From NCBI RefSeq assembly GCF_009766065.1, contig NZ_LMUE01000009.1, forward strand, positions 594,196-658,195: a stretch of DNA of 64,000 nt, in the 5' to 3' direction. Of the stretch, positions 53,679-62,600 are shown one piece after another. The notes beneath the pieces were generated by a model that was not told the DNA's origin, searched no databases, and was given only the letters and a program-made list of their open reading frames with translations. The DNA comes from Dyella sp. S184 (GTDB lineage: Bacteria > Pseudomonadota > Gammaproteobacteria > Xanthomonadales > Rhodanobacteraceae). Position 1 is the first letter of the stretch, and each line of letters opens with the position of its first letter. A program made the position numbers and the translations under genes.

Positions 53679-55658
53679 CTAATGGAACTGGTCGCTCGCC
53701 GGCACCCATGAGCTGGACGACGATCCTGCTGGATGGGCCAGCTTGACTGGCAGCGTGATGGCTTCACAGCCAGGTGGCGGTGGGCCGCCGGCAACGCGTG
53801 CTTCGGCGCATTGCACACTGTTGTCGAGCTTGAGTGGGGCTACCGGAGCAGCGGTGCTGATCGCAGGCGCGGGCGCGGCCACCGGATTAGCCGGTGCCAG
53901 GTGCAGGCGGTCATAGACCTTGGCGGCGACGGGTGCGGGCGGCGGATCAGGGTTGTCGCAGCCGAATAGAGCCATCGGCAGCAGCGGTACCACCTTGCAT
54001 TCCACGCGCACGCCACGTGGCAAATGGAAGGTATGCGCCACGGTGGTTTTTTCCACCGCATGACGCAGCGCAGTATCGACCGAGCTCTCGCCTTCCGGTG
54101 TCCAGTCGCTGTCGAAGCGTGTCGGCTTGTAGCCGATATTCGGGGTGCCGTGACCCATGACCTCGGCGTCGCCTTGCGGTTTCAGTTGCACGTAACCGCC
54201 AAGCGCACCCTGCTTCGCGCCCTCGGCAGCGCCAGGCTGGTTGCCGCCGAGCTGGCCCGGCCCCTGCTCCTTGCCACCGACGCCCTTGGCGCTGCCTTGC
54301 CCGGGTTTGGGCTCGGCTCCATTGGCATGGCTGCTTTCGCTCTCCGGCGCGGTCGCCACGCCACTGGGCACACCCGGCGTAGCGGTGTCGCTGCCCATTG
54401 GAGTGGCATTGGGCGCGGTCCTGACGTCACGTTCCGTGCCGGCCTGGCTCGAGTTCGGTGCGGTCGCCGGCTGTTCGCTGGCGGCAGGTGATGTCGATTC
54501 GACCGGCTTGCTCGCCGTCGACGGTGACTGGGCAGGTGCCGTGGCGACCTCGGGCGGCGCGCTGAGTTGTGGTCGCTCGATGGATGGCTGGATGGCCGGC
54601 GCGGATGCCTTGTTGATGTCCTCGATCTTCACCGTCGGCACTGGCAGCGGCACTTGTGCGGGTGCCGCTGGCGCCAGCGGCACGGCTGCCAGCTCGGCCT
54701 CGGCCACCTCGATCTTTGGCGCCTGCAGCTGTGGCTTCTCGTGCGGCACCGTTGGACTAGGCACGCTCAACTGGGCCGACAGATTTACCGTGGGCGCCGG
54801 CTGCGCCGGTAGCGGAATCGGTTGCAGCTCAGGTACTGGTGGAGCGGCAGATATATCTGCACGAACCGGTGTCACGCTGGCTGGCGCGCTGGACTTGGGC
54901 ACCATGGTATTCAACGTGATGCTCGATATGGTAATCGGCGGCGCTGCCTGCATCGGCAACTCAGGCAGCGCCAGCGATGCGGGCGGCGGTTGCGGACGAG
55001 TGCCTTCGAGTTGTGGCCTGCGCACCGATTCGGGCTGGAACTTCGGCGGCACCGGCGGCTGCAACGAGGGTATCGGCAGGTTCACTGTCGGCGGCTCGAC
55101 AGCCAGCGGAATCGGTTGCAGCTGAGGTGCCGGTGCCGGCTTCGGCAGGCTCACCGGAGGCGTGGGTGCGGCCACCGGTTTTGGAGTCGAAGCACTGGAT
55201 TTCAGCGCCTGTGCAACGACTGGCGGCGCCGGGGCAGGCTGTGCTTCGGCAACGGTCACTTGCATACCCGCGCTGCTCTGGCTGCTGGATAAAGGCCGGC
55301 TGGCGCGCCCCTGGTGGCGCGGCCCCAATTCCTTCGGCGGCGTGCCGAGCACGGGCGGCGGTGGCGGCGGCTCGGGTGCTTCGATCAAACGCACCTGCAG
55401 AAACTGCTCCTTCGACTCAGGCGGCAGCTTCACTACATACGCCGGGCCGAGCACGAAGGCGAACAGGAATACCAGATGCAGCAGCAGCGCACCCACCGCC
55501 GCGATGATACGTATGCCCCGCTCGCGTGGGCTTTCCCGGTTGCGCCGACGGTAGACACTGGCACGAGCAGCAGCGGCCCGCGGCGAGCTCAGGATCGCCC
55601 GCGACGGATGGCTGGCGGGACGGCTGGTGTCAGGCTGATCCGGGGGCGGCAAGGGCAT
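53679..55658 (-). CDS. TonB-like proline-rich membrane protein, long paralogue
   Basis: 659-residue protein with basic cytoplasmic start, one membrane span (about 51-75, IIAAVGALLLHLVFLFAFVLG), long Pro/Ala-rich periplasmic region (about 90-480) and a C-terminal domain with YKPTRFDSDW, DTALRHAVEKTTVAHTFHLP, RGVRVECK and FGCDNPDPPPAP. The plan recalls TonB, but the usual TonB C-terminal YP motif is absent. The same C-terminal domain occurs in the next gene, 41 bases upstream on the same strand, so the pair probably arose by duplication. A second-half Cys pair could be disulfide-bonded. Role unknown. Confidence 0.75.
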   Translation of the reverse strand: MPLPPPDQPDTSRPASHPSRAILSSPRAAAARASVYRRRNRESPRERGIRIIAAVGALLLHLVFLFAFVLGPAYVVKLPPESKEQFLQVRLIEAPEPPPPPPVLGTPPKELGPRHQGRASRPLSSSQSSAGMQVTVAEAQPAPAPPVVAQALKSSASTPKPVAAPTPPVSLPKPAPAPQLQPIPLAVEPPTVNLPIPSLQPPVPPKFQPESVRRPQLEGTRPQPPPASLALPELPMQAAPPITISSITLNTMVPKSSAPASVTPVRADISAAPPVPELQPIPLPAQPAPTVNLSAQLSVPSPTVPHEKPQLQAPKIEVAEAELAAVPLAPAAPAQVPLPVPTVKIEDINKASAPAIQPSIERPQLSAPPEVATAPAQSPSTASKPVESTSPAASEQPATAPNSSQAGTERDVRTAPNATPMGSDTATPGVPSGVATAPESESSHANGAEPKPGQGSAKGVGGKEQGPGQLGGNQPGAAEGAKQGALGGYVQLKPQGDAEVMGHGTPNIGYKPTRFDSDWTPEGESSVDTALRHAVEKTTVAHTFHLPRGVRVECKVVPLLPMALFGCDNPDPPPAPVAAKVYDRLHLAPANPVAAPAPAISTAAPVAPLKLDNSVQCAEARVAGGPPPPGCEAITLPVKLAHPAGSSSSSWVPASDQFH

Positions 55659-55699
55659 GCGACAAGTGTAATAGGCGCAGCCGCGGTTCCGCGTGACAC

Positions 55700-56644
55700 T
55701 CAGGGATGACTGGCGGCACCCGCGGCACGATCATGCAGCTCGGCATCGACTGCGCGGTTCGGCGTATCCACCGGACAACCCGACGCCAGCGGTTTGCCGG
55801 CACGGTACATCGCGATGCATGCCTCCACGCTGGGTGGCCTGGCTGCATGCGGATCGACCGCCAGCGGCCGGGGAGCCATGCTCAAACGCTCGTCGCCATC
55901 CTTCGCCGAGGGCGGTGGTGGCGGATCGCCGCCGCAGCCACCGGCGAGCATGGCGAGGGAAATACCGCAATGAAGACGCACGCCACCGGGCAGGTTGATG
56001 GTTTTCTTGACCGTGGTCTTGTCCACCAGCTTCTGCAATGCATCGTCGACCACATTGCCATTGCCGTTCCAATCCTTCTCGAAGCGCGTCGCCTGGTAAT
56101 TGACCGGACTGCTGTGCTGCATGATCTGGGTGTTGCCCTGCGGCATGTTCGATACGTAGCCGGAAGTCGGGGCACTGGCGGCCGATGTCGGCAACAGCAG
56201 CGCGCCGTTCTTGTCGTACAACTTCGCCGCGTCAACCGGTTTCGGTGGCGGCAACTGCACGGTCATCGCGTCCTTCGACACCGGCTCCAACTCGCGCGGT
56301 TTCGGCAACGCGCGTGGTTTCACGACCAGCGGCGGCAGTGCCGGCGGCGGCGGAACCACGGCAACCGGCGCATTCGTGATGAAGCGCACCTCCAGCACTT
56401 CCTGCGGCTGCGCATGCTGCATCGTCGATATCGGCTGCGGGCGCATCTCGCCCCAGATCACCAGCATGAACAGCACATGCAGCAGCAGCGCCACGACCAA
56501 CGCCAGGCCGTGCCAGCGTCGCTCATGCCACGGATCGCGCCAGCGCAGCTGCCGCAGCCGCGCCCGTGTCGGCCCATCCAGCGGGGACAGCCCACGACCT
56601 GGCGAGCCATCGTGTGATGGCTGGCTGTGCTGCCCGACCTGCAA
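55700..56644 (-). CDS. TonB-like proline-rich membrane protein, short paralogue
   Basis: 314-residue protein with the same plan as its neighbour: basic N terminus, one membrane span (about 46-64, GLALVVALLLHVLFMLVIWG), short Pro-rich linker and the C-terminal domain YQATRFEKDW, DDALQKLVDKTTVKKTINLP, GGVRLHCG and GGCGGDPPPPP. The first in-frame start is TTG with a weak ribosome site (an AGGTG lies 17 bases away), so the N terminus is uncertain. It precedes the long paralogue in the same direction. Function unknown. Confidence 0.72.
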   Translation of the reverse strand: MQVGQHSQPSHDGSPGRGLSPLDGPTRARLRQLRWRDPWHERRWHGLALVVALLLHVLFMLVIWGEMRPQPISTMQHAQPQEVLEVRFITNAPVAVVPPPPALPPLVVKPRALPKPRELEPVSKDAMTVQLPPPKPVDAAKLYDKNGALLLPTSAASAPTSGYVSNMPQGNTQIMQHSSPVNYQATRFEKDWNGNGNVVDDALQKLVDKTTVKKTINLPGGVRLHCGISLAMLAGGCGGDPPPPPSAKDGDERLSMAPRPLAVDPHAARPPSVEACIAMYRAGKPLASGCPVDTPNRAVDAELHDRAAGAASHP

Positions 56645-56971
56645 CGGATGAACGATGACGACACCTCAATGGCACGAATCATTGCCGACAGGATGCCGGA
56701 TGGCGTTTGAACCCAGGGGGACTCGCAGACGCATGGGGAATTCACGCGCCCATGACAGACCGCTGCAGGGCCGCGCCGGTTCCCCGCAGTGCAGCTTGAC
56801 CACGCACCGCATTCGCTCAAGGCTAGGCGGGCGGCGTCACTCGCCGCCCCGCCATGACCGCCCTCACGGACGACCATGACGGCCCGCCACTTCAGTCGCC
56901 AACGCGCGGCTTCGTGCGGCGCCGTTGTCCAAGCCGGCACGACCCGCGCCCAGTCATGGGAGGGTCGCATC
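56645..56971. other. intergenic region before the EF-G-like gene
   Basis: About 327 bases between the divergent TonB-like and EF-G-like genes. A GC-rich hairpin (GGCGGGCGGCG with CGCCGCCCCGCC, one bulged base) lies near 56827-56855. The EF-G-like frame is open from 56876 but not family-like there. No other gene seen. Confidence 0.3.
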
Positions 56972-59011
56972 GTGTCGTACACCACGGAAAGCATCCGCAA
57001 TATCGCGCTCGCCGGCCACTCCGGCGTGGGCAAGACCACGCTGTTCGAAGCACTGCTGCTGGCCGGCGGCGCGATCCAGACCGCCGGTTCGGTGGAGCGC
57101 GGCACCACCGTCTCGGATACCGACAGCCAGGAAAAGGCGCGCGCCCACTCGATCGACAGCTGCGTTGCGCATATCGATCGTGCTGGCTATCACCTCAACC
57201 TGATCGACACCGCCGGTTACGCCGACTACCGCGGCGCCACGCTGTCCGCACTGGCGGCGGTGGAAACCGTGGCGGTGGTGGTCAATGCGATCAACGGCAT
57301 CGAGCACGGCACCCGTCGCATGATGGCGCATGCGCGCTCACGCGGACTGGCCTGCATGCTGGTGATCAACAAGATCGACTTCGATGGCGCCGACCTCGCG
57401 GCTCTGGTGGACACGTTGCGCGAGGAGTTCGGCAGCGAATGCCTGCCGGTGAACCTGCCCGCGGGCCACGGCAAGCGCGTGCTCGACTGCTTCTTCCACA
57501 GCGAGGGGGCCACTGATTTCTCCTCGCTGGCCGAGGCGCACCAGCGCATCCTCGATCAGGTCGTGGAGATCAACGAGACGATGATGGGCACCTACCTCGA
57601 CGCCGGCGAAGCTGCACTGACACCGCAGCAGCTACACGACGCGTTCGAGCAGTGCCTGCGCGAAGGGCACCTGGTGCCGATCTGCTTCGTCAGCGCACGT
57701 ACGGGAGCGGGCGTCCACGAATTGCTTGAAGTCGCCGCGCGGTTGCTGCCGAACCCGGCCGAGGGCAACCCGCCACCGTTCGTGCGTGGCGACGGCACCG
57801 CACTGGAAATCAATCCCGATCCGAAAAGTCACGTGATCGCCGATGTGTTCAAGATCGTCAACGATCCGTTCGTCGGCAAGCTTGGCATCTTCCGCGTGTG
57901 GCAGGGCACGATCCGTCGCGATAGCCAGTTGCTGATCGACGACGGCCGCAAGCCATTCAAGGTCGGCCATCTGTTCCGCCTGCAGGGCAAGACGCATGTG
58001 GAAATCGAGGCCGCCATTCCCGGCGACATCGCCGCGGTGGCGAAGATCGAGGACATCCACTTCGATGCGGTACTGCACGATTCGCACGAAGAGGATCGCA
58101 TCACGCTCGCTCCGCTGGCATTTCCGGCACCGATGTTCGGCCTCGCGCTGGAACCGAAGCACAAAGGCCAGGAACAGAAGCTCTCCAACGCGTTGGCACG
58201 GCTGGCCGAGGAGGACCCGTGCTTTCGCGTCGAGCACCACAAGGAACTCAACGAGACGGTGGTGCGTGGGCTATCCGACCTGCACCTGAAGGTGATGCTG
58301 GAACGCATGCGTGAGCGCTACGGCGTCGAGGTTGCAACCCATCCGCCACGCATCGCCTATCGCGAAACCATTGCCGGCCACGCCGAAGGCCATCACCGGC
58401 ACAAGAAGCAGACCGGCGGTGCCGGCCAGTTCGGCGAGGTGTTCCTGCGGGTGGAGCCGCTCGATCGCGGCGTCGGTTTCGAATTCGTCGATGCAGTGAA
58501 GGGTGGCGTGATTCCCGGTCAGTACCTGCCGGCGATCGAGAAAGGCGTGCGGCAGGCGATGGAGCACGGCGCCATTGCCGGCTACCCGCTGCAGGATCTG
58601 CGGGTAACCGTTTACGACGGCAAATACCATCCGGTCGATTCGAAGGAGGTGGCGTTCATCAGCGCCGGCAAGAAGGCCTTCCTCGACGCCATCGGCAAGG
58701 CGCGCCCGGTGGTGCTGGAGCCGATCGTGAATGTCGAGGTGGCGATACCCGAGCACAATGTCGGCGACGTTACCGGCGGCCTCGCCGGTAAACGCGCACG
58801 CATCATGGGAACCGACACCCAGCGCGGCGGCGAGCTGGTAATCAAGGCGCAGGCGCCGCTGGCCGAACTGATCGACTATCCCACCGAACTGAAGTCGATG
58901 ACGGGGGGACGTGGCCGCTACAGCCTGGACCTCAGCCATTACGAAGTGGTGCCGCCGAACGTGCAGAAACAGCTCAGCGAGGCATGGAAGCCGCATGTGG
59001 ATGAGGACTGA
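56972..59011 (+). CDS. elongation factor G-like GTPase
   Basis: 679-residue five-domain EF-G family protein. The P-loop is GHSGVGKT (15-22) where canonical EF-G has AHIDAGKT, switch 1 reads ERGTTVSDTD instead of the RGITI form, then DTAGY and NKID follow. Domains III-V are intact (HHRHKKQTGGAGQFGEVFLRVE, GGVIPGQYLPAIEKGV, RIMGTDTQRGG). Such EF-G-like paralogues (FusA2-like) differ from the main translocase; some act in ribosome recycling or have no known role. GTG at 56972 has GGGAGGG upstream; the open frame extends 32 codons more but is not family-like. Confidence 0.9.
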   Translation: MSYTTESIRNIALAGHSGVGKTTLFEALLLAGGAIQTAGSVERGTTVSDTDSQEKARAHSIDSCVAHIDRAGYHLNLIDTAGYADYRGATLSALAAVETVAVVVNAINGIEHGTRRMMAHARSRGLACMLVINKIDFDGADLAALVDTLREEFGSECLPVNLPAGHGKRVLDCFFHSEGATDFSSLAEAHQRILDQVVEINETMMGTYLDAGEAALTPQQLHDAFEQCLREGHLVPICFVSARTGAGVHELLEVAARLLPNPAEGNPPPFVRGDGTALEINPDPKSHVIADVFKIVNDPFVGKLGIFRVWQGTIRRDSQLLIDDGRKPFKVGHLFRLQGKTHVEIEAAIPGDIAAVAKIEDIHFDAVLHDSHEEDRITLAPLAFPAPMFGLALEPKHKGQEQKLSNALARLAEEDPCFRVEHHKELNETVVRGLSDLHLKVMLERMRERYGVEVATHPPRIAYRETIAGHAEGHHRHKKQTGGAGQFGEVFLRVEPLDRGVGFEFVDAVKGGVIPGQYLPAIEKGVRQAMEHGAIAGYPLQDLRVTVYDGKYHPVDSKEVAFISAGKKAFLDAIGKARPVVLEPIVNVEVAIPEHNVGDVTGGLAGKRARIMGTDTQRGGELVIKAQAPLAELIDYPTELKSMTGGRGRYSLDLSHYEVVPPNVQKQLSEAWKPHVDED

Positions 59012-59098
59012 TGTACAACAACTGCAGGCTTGAAGCGGGTCCGGCATCGTGCCGCACCGGCGAGCTGGCAACATCCGAAGACAACCATGGAGAATCCG

Positions 59099-59653
59099 AT
59101 GAATCCGGCTCGCATCCCGCTCGGCCGCAGCATCATCACCTGCGCTGCGCTATGGCTAGGCGCCTGCGGGCTGCGCGTCGATGCTGCGCCGGACCAGCCA
59201 ACGCATGGCATGAGTGTCACCTTGCAGCGCAGCAGCTGTTTCGGCAACTGCCCCAGCTATACCGTGACGGCGGCATCGGATGGCGAGATCAGCTTCGAGG
59301 GCCACTTGCATATGCGGACCGGCAGCGCGCGCGGCCACGCCACACCGGCGCAGCTGGCGAACATTCTCGCCGCAGTTGAACAGGTCGGATTCCGCTCGAT
59401 GCATGACAGCTATGTCTCGCACGACGATGGCTGCGAACCGGTGATGAGCGACATGCCAGGCATCAAGATCACTGTCGTCGACAGCGAAGGCAGCAAGAGC
59501 GTTGATTTCTACAACGGTTGCGCGGGTGCCACTGCCGATGCGGTGCGCCCAAGGATTGAACAACTGGCCAACACCATCGACCGGCAACTGGACACCGCAC
59601 GCTGGATCGGCAAGCCGGCAGCGCCGGGCGACGCGGAAAGAGCCGATCGCTGA
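59099..59653 (+). CDS. DUF6438-like lipoprotein
   Basis: 184-residue predicted lipoprotein: the signal peptide ends with a lipobox-like ALWLGAC. The body starts MSVTLQRSSCFGNCPSYTVTAASDGEISFEG, matching the Cx3CPxY beginning of DUF6438 proteins; DGCEPVMSDMPGIKITVVD and FYNGCAGA give further cysteines. ATG at 59099 has GGAG upstream. It follows the EF-G-like gene after 87 bases. Function unknown. Confidence 0.8.
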   Translation: MNPARIPLGRSIITCAALWLGACGLRVDAAPDQPTHGMSVTLQRSSCFGNCPSYTVTAASDGEISFEGHLHMRTGSARGHATPAQLANILAAVEQVGFRSMHDSYVSHDDGCEPVMSDMPGIKITVVDSEGSKSVDFYNGCAGATADAVRPRIEQLANTIDRQLDTARWIGKPAAPGDAERADR

Positions 59654-59756
59654 CACCCGATCGCCATGGTCGTCACGCCGACGCTTGATTCATGGCGGAA
59701 TGGCCGCCATTTACATCCATCAGCACGTGCACTGCGCATGGTCGCGGGAGAACACG

Positions 59757-60266
59757 ATGAGCCGAGCCTTCACCAAGGAACCCGACGGCGGCGATGCGCC
59801 GGCGCTGCCGGACTTGCCACTGAGCGAGCACCCGAACTACGTCACCCCGCATGGGTTGGCGCAGTTGCGTGCGCGGCTTCAGGCGGCCACCACGCGACGC
59901 GATGCGTTGAAAGCCTCGACCGACACGATGACGCAGCAGAACGAACTGGCGCCGCTGGAACGCGAGCTGCGCTGGCTGCACGCACGCATAAACAGCGCGA
60001 TCGAAGTGGATCTGCTGTCGCAGCCGCAGGACCGCGTCGCGTTCGGCGCCATCGTCACCGTGGACAGCGTCGAAGGCGAACAGCGCTACTGCATCGTCGG
60101 CGAGGACGAAGCCGATGCCGAACAGCATCGGGTCAGTTATCTGTCGCCGTTGGCGCAGGCCCTGCTCGGCGCCCGCGTCGGTGACGAGGTGAACTGGAAA
60201 CGCCCGGCCGGCGACCTGTCGATCGAGGTGGTCGCGATCGGCTACGACGGTGAGACGCAGCCATGA
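59757..60266 (+). CDS. Gre-family transcription factor with shortened coiled coil
   Basis: 169-residue protein. The N terminus NYVTPHGLAQLRARLQ and the C-terminal GreA/GreB domain (RVAFGAIVTVD, YCIVGEDEAD, VSYLSPLAQALLGARVGDEVNW) are clear. The coiled coil between them spans about 71 residues from YVTP to AFGA, against about 85 in E. coli GreB, and the catalytic tip (GDRSENADY in GreB) is replaced by a segment TDTMTQQNE lacking the Asp/Glu pair. So it should bind RNA polymerase but may not stimulate transcript cleavage. Rnk-like function is possible. ATG has CGGGAG upstream. Confidence 0.85.
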   Translation: MSRAFTKEPDGGDAPALPDLPLSEHPNYVTPHGLAQLRARLQAATTRRDALKASTDTMTQQNELAPLERELRWLHARINSAIEVDLLSQPQDRVAFGAIVTVDSVEGEQRYCIVGEDEADAEQHRVSYLSPLAQALLGARVGDEVNWKRPAGDLSIEVVAIGYDGETQP

Positions 60267-60285
60267 AGGCCACGGCAGCAGCACA

Positions 60286-61596
60286 CTAAAGCCGGCCACC
60301 CCGCTTCACGCTGAGATAGCGCTCGATCAGTGCACCCGACAATTCGCCGCAGCTTACGTCGAGCGTGTTCACGCCCTCGCGGCGCAGGCCTTCGTGCACG
60401 CGTTCACGTTCGCTCAGGTAGTGCATCGCCGCTGCACTGCGGATGCCGGTTTCCAGACTGTCGCCGGCCTCGGCGGCGACCCGGTCCAGCGCCACCTCGC
60501 GCAGACTGACCAGCATCACCAGATGACGCTGCGCCAGCATCGCCACTGCTGCACGCAATTCCGCATCGTCCTCGTCGCGCACGTTGGTGATCAGCACGAT
60601 TAGCGCGCGACGCTGCTGGTGTGCCTGCAGTGCGCTGGCCGCGGCGAGGTAATCGGTCGCCAGCGGCATCGCCTGCAGGTCGTAACCGGCGGCGAGCAGC
60701 ATGTCCATGCCGCCACTGCCCTGCTGTGGCGGCAACCAGCGTTGCTGCTGGCCGGTGCAGGCCAGCATGCCGACCGCATCGCCTTGGCGCAGCGCGATGC
60801 TGGCCAGCGCCAGTGACGCGTTCAGCACGTGATCGAAATGCGCCAGATGATCGTCCTGCGCCAACATGCGCCGGCCGCAGTCGAGCATCAGTACCACCTG
60901 CTGGTTGCGCTCGTCGCGGTACTCGCGTGAGATCAACCGGTTGCTGCGCGCTGTGGCCTTCCAGTCGATCTTGCGCAGGCTGTCGCCGACGCGGTAATCG
61001 CGCAACTCCTGAAACTCGGTGCCTTCGCCGCGACGCCGTTGCAGCCGCGCGCCGACACTGCGTGAGGCCAGCTCCACGCTGAGCCCGGCCAACTCCGCCA
61101 GCGACGCAAAATTCGGATACACCTTCACCGTCGAGGTTGCGCCAATCACCCGGCGTGACGTCCAGCAGTACCACGGCGAGCGCAGTTGCAGATGGCAACC
61201 GTCAAAGCTGAACTGGCCGCGGGCATCCGGCGTCACCGTGTAATCGAGCAGCAGTTCGTTGCCAGACTGCAACGACAATTTGCGCGGCATTCCACGCACC
61301 GTCCAGCCACCCGGATGCAGGTCGTGCAGTCGCAACTGCTGTGTGCGCCGGGTGACTGCGCGCAGACGCAGACTGACGCGCGCCTCCGGACCCAGCGGCA
61401 TCACCGGCGCCACTTCGCGCTGCAGCTGCGGCGAAGGCGCTCTGCGCAGGCGCCAGCCATCGAACAGCGCCAGCATCGCGACGGCGAGGCCACAGGCCAG
61501 CCATGTCGGCAACGGCAGCCAGCCCAGACTGGCCAGCACGCCGAGCACGGTCCAGCCGGCCAGCAGCCACAACAGGAGCGGTGCCGGTCGCATCAT
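60286..61596 (-). CDS. DUF58 domain protein
   Basis: 436-residue protein with two N-terminal membrane helices (LLWLLAGWTVLGVLASL, LACGLAVAMLALFDG), a beta domain, and the DUF58 core (GEGTEFQELRDYRVGDSLRKIDWKATARSN) followed by a von Willebrand factor A-like fold (VVLMLDCGRRML). These proteins accompany MoxR ATPases and are thought to help assemble or mature metal- or envelope-associated complexes. Its ATG overlaps the moxR stop (ATGA). It is the last gene of the four-gene run and converges with the Gre-like gene. Confidence 0.93.
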   Translation of the reverse strand: MMRPAPLLLWLLAGWTVLGVLASLGWLPLPTWLACGLAVAMLALFDGWRLRRAPSPQLQREVAPVMPLGPEARVSLRLRAVTRRTQQLRLHDLHPGGWTVRGMPRKLSLQSGNELLLDYTVTPDARGQFSFDGCHLQLRSPWYCWTSRRVIGATSTVKVYPNFASLAELAGLSVELASRSVGARLQRRRGEGTEFQELRDYRVGDSLRKIDWKATARSNRLISREYRDERNQQVVLMLDCGRRMLAQDDHLAHFDHVLNASLALASIALRQGDAVGMLACTGQQQRWLPPQQGSGGMDMLLAAGYDLQAMPLATDYLAAASALQAHQQRRALIVLITNVRDEDDAELRAAVAMLAQRHLVMLVSLREVALDRVAAEAGDSLETGIRSAAAMHYLSERERVHEGLRREGVNTLDVSCGELSGALIERYLSVKRGGRL

Positions 61597-62600
61597 TGGC
61601 GAGGTGCCGGCACCTTGTGCAGCAGCGCGCCAAGCACGTCGTCCGCGCGCTGGCGCTCGATCAGCGCCTCGGGTGCCAGCAGCAGGCGATGCCGCAGCGC
61701 TGGCAGCGCCACCGCGCGCACATCGTCCGGGGTGACGAAATCACGTCCATCGAGTACCGCCTGCGCGCGCGCCAGCCGCGCCAGCGCCAAGCCACCGCGT
61801 GGACCAGCGCCACCGATCACGCCCGACCATTCGCGCGTGGCGCGCACGATACGCACGGCATAGTCAGTTACTGCGGCATCCATGCGGATCGCAGCGACGC
61901 CCTGCTGCAACGCCAGCAGTTCCGGCTGTCCCATTACCGGCTTCACCCGCGAGACATCGAGATCGGCGGCTACCTTGCCGTTGACCACGCTGGCGACCAT
62001 GCGGCGCTCGTCCTCCAGCGTGGGGTAGCCGATCACCACCTTGATCAGGAAGCGGTCGAGCTGCGCCTCGGGCAATGGATAGGTGCCCTCCTGCTCGATC
62101 GGATTCTGCGTAGCCACCACCATGAATGGCGCCGGCAGCGCAAAGCGCCGGCCCTCGATGGTGACCTGCCCTTCCTGCATCGATTCGAGCAGCGCCGCCT
62201 GGGTCTTGGCCGGTGCGCGATTGATCTCGTCAGCCAGCAGCAGGTTCGCGAACACCGGGCCGCGGCGGATCTGGAAACGCTCGCTCTTGGGATCGTAGAT
62301 CGCATGGCCGGTGACATCGGCAGGCATCAGGTCAGGCGTGAACTGCACACGGCCGAAGGTGCAACTGACTGACGCAGCCAGTGCACGCACCAGCAGAGTC
62401 TTGCCCAGGCCAGGGACGCCCTCGATCAGTACATGGCCGGCCGCCAGCAAGGCCAGCAAGACCTGGTCGAACACCTCGGTCTGGCCGATGAAGGCGTGTG
62501 CGACCTGCTCGCGCAGGGCACGCGCATGCGCGCCGAGTTCGGCGAGCGAAAGCGATACCGGCGATGTGACCGGCGCGGCATCGAGGGTTTCGGTAGTCAT
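61593..62600 (-). CDS. MoxR family AAA+ ATPase
   Basis: 335-residue AAA+ ATPase. Walker A GVPGLGKT is at 61-68, Walker B LLADEINRAP follows, with sensor 1 ATQNPIEQEGTYPLPEAQLDRF and a C-terminal lid domain. MoxR proteins act as chaperone-like ATPases on the neighbouring DUF58 proteins. ATG at 62600 gives the family N terminus; a frame open far upstream overlaps the DUF4350 gene and is not real. ATGA overlaps link it to genes on both sides. Confidence 0.95.
   Translation of the reverse strand: MTTETLDAAPVTSPVSLSLAELGAHARALREQVAHAFIGQTEVFDQVLLALLAAGHVLIEGVPGLGKTLLVRALAASVSCTFGRVQFTPDLMPADVTGHAIYDPKSERFQIRRGPVFANLLLADEINRAPAKTQAALLESMQEGQVTIEGRRFALPAPFMVVATQNPIEQEGTYPLPEAQLDRFLIKVVIGYPTLEDERRMVASVVNGKVAADLDVSRVKPVMGQPELLALQQGVAAIRMDAAVTDYAVRIVRATREWSGVIGGAGPRGGLALARLARAQAVLDGRDFVTPDDVRAVALPALRHRLLLAPEALIERQRADDVLGALLHKVPAPRQ

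Noticed and set aside
54241..55125. 294-residue Gly/Ser/Cys-rich plus-strand frame
   Set aside because: Antisense to the Pro-rich part of the TonB-like protein; the odd composition follows from Pro/Ala codons on the other strand.
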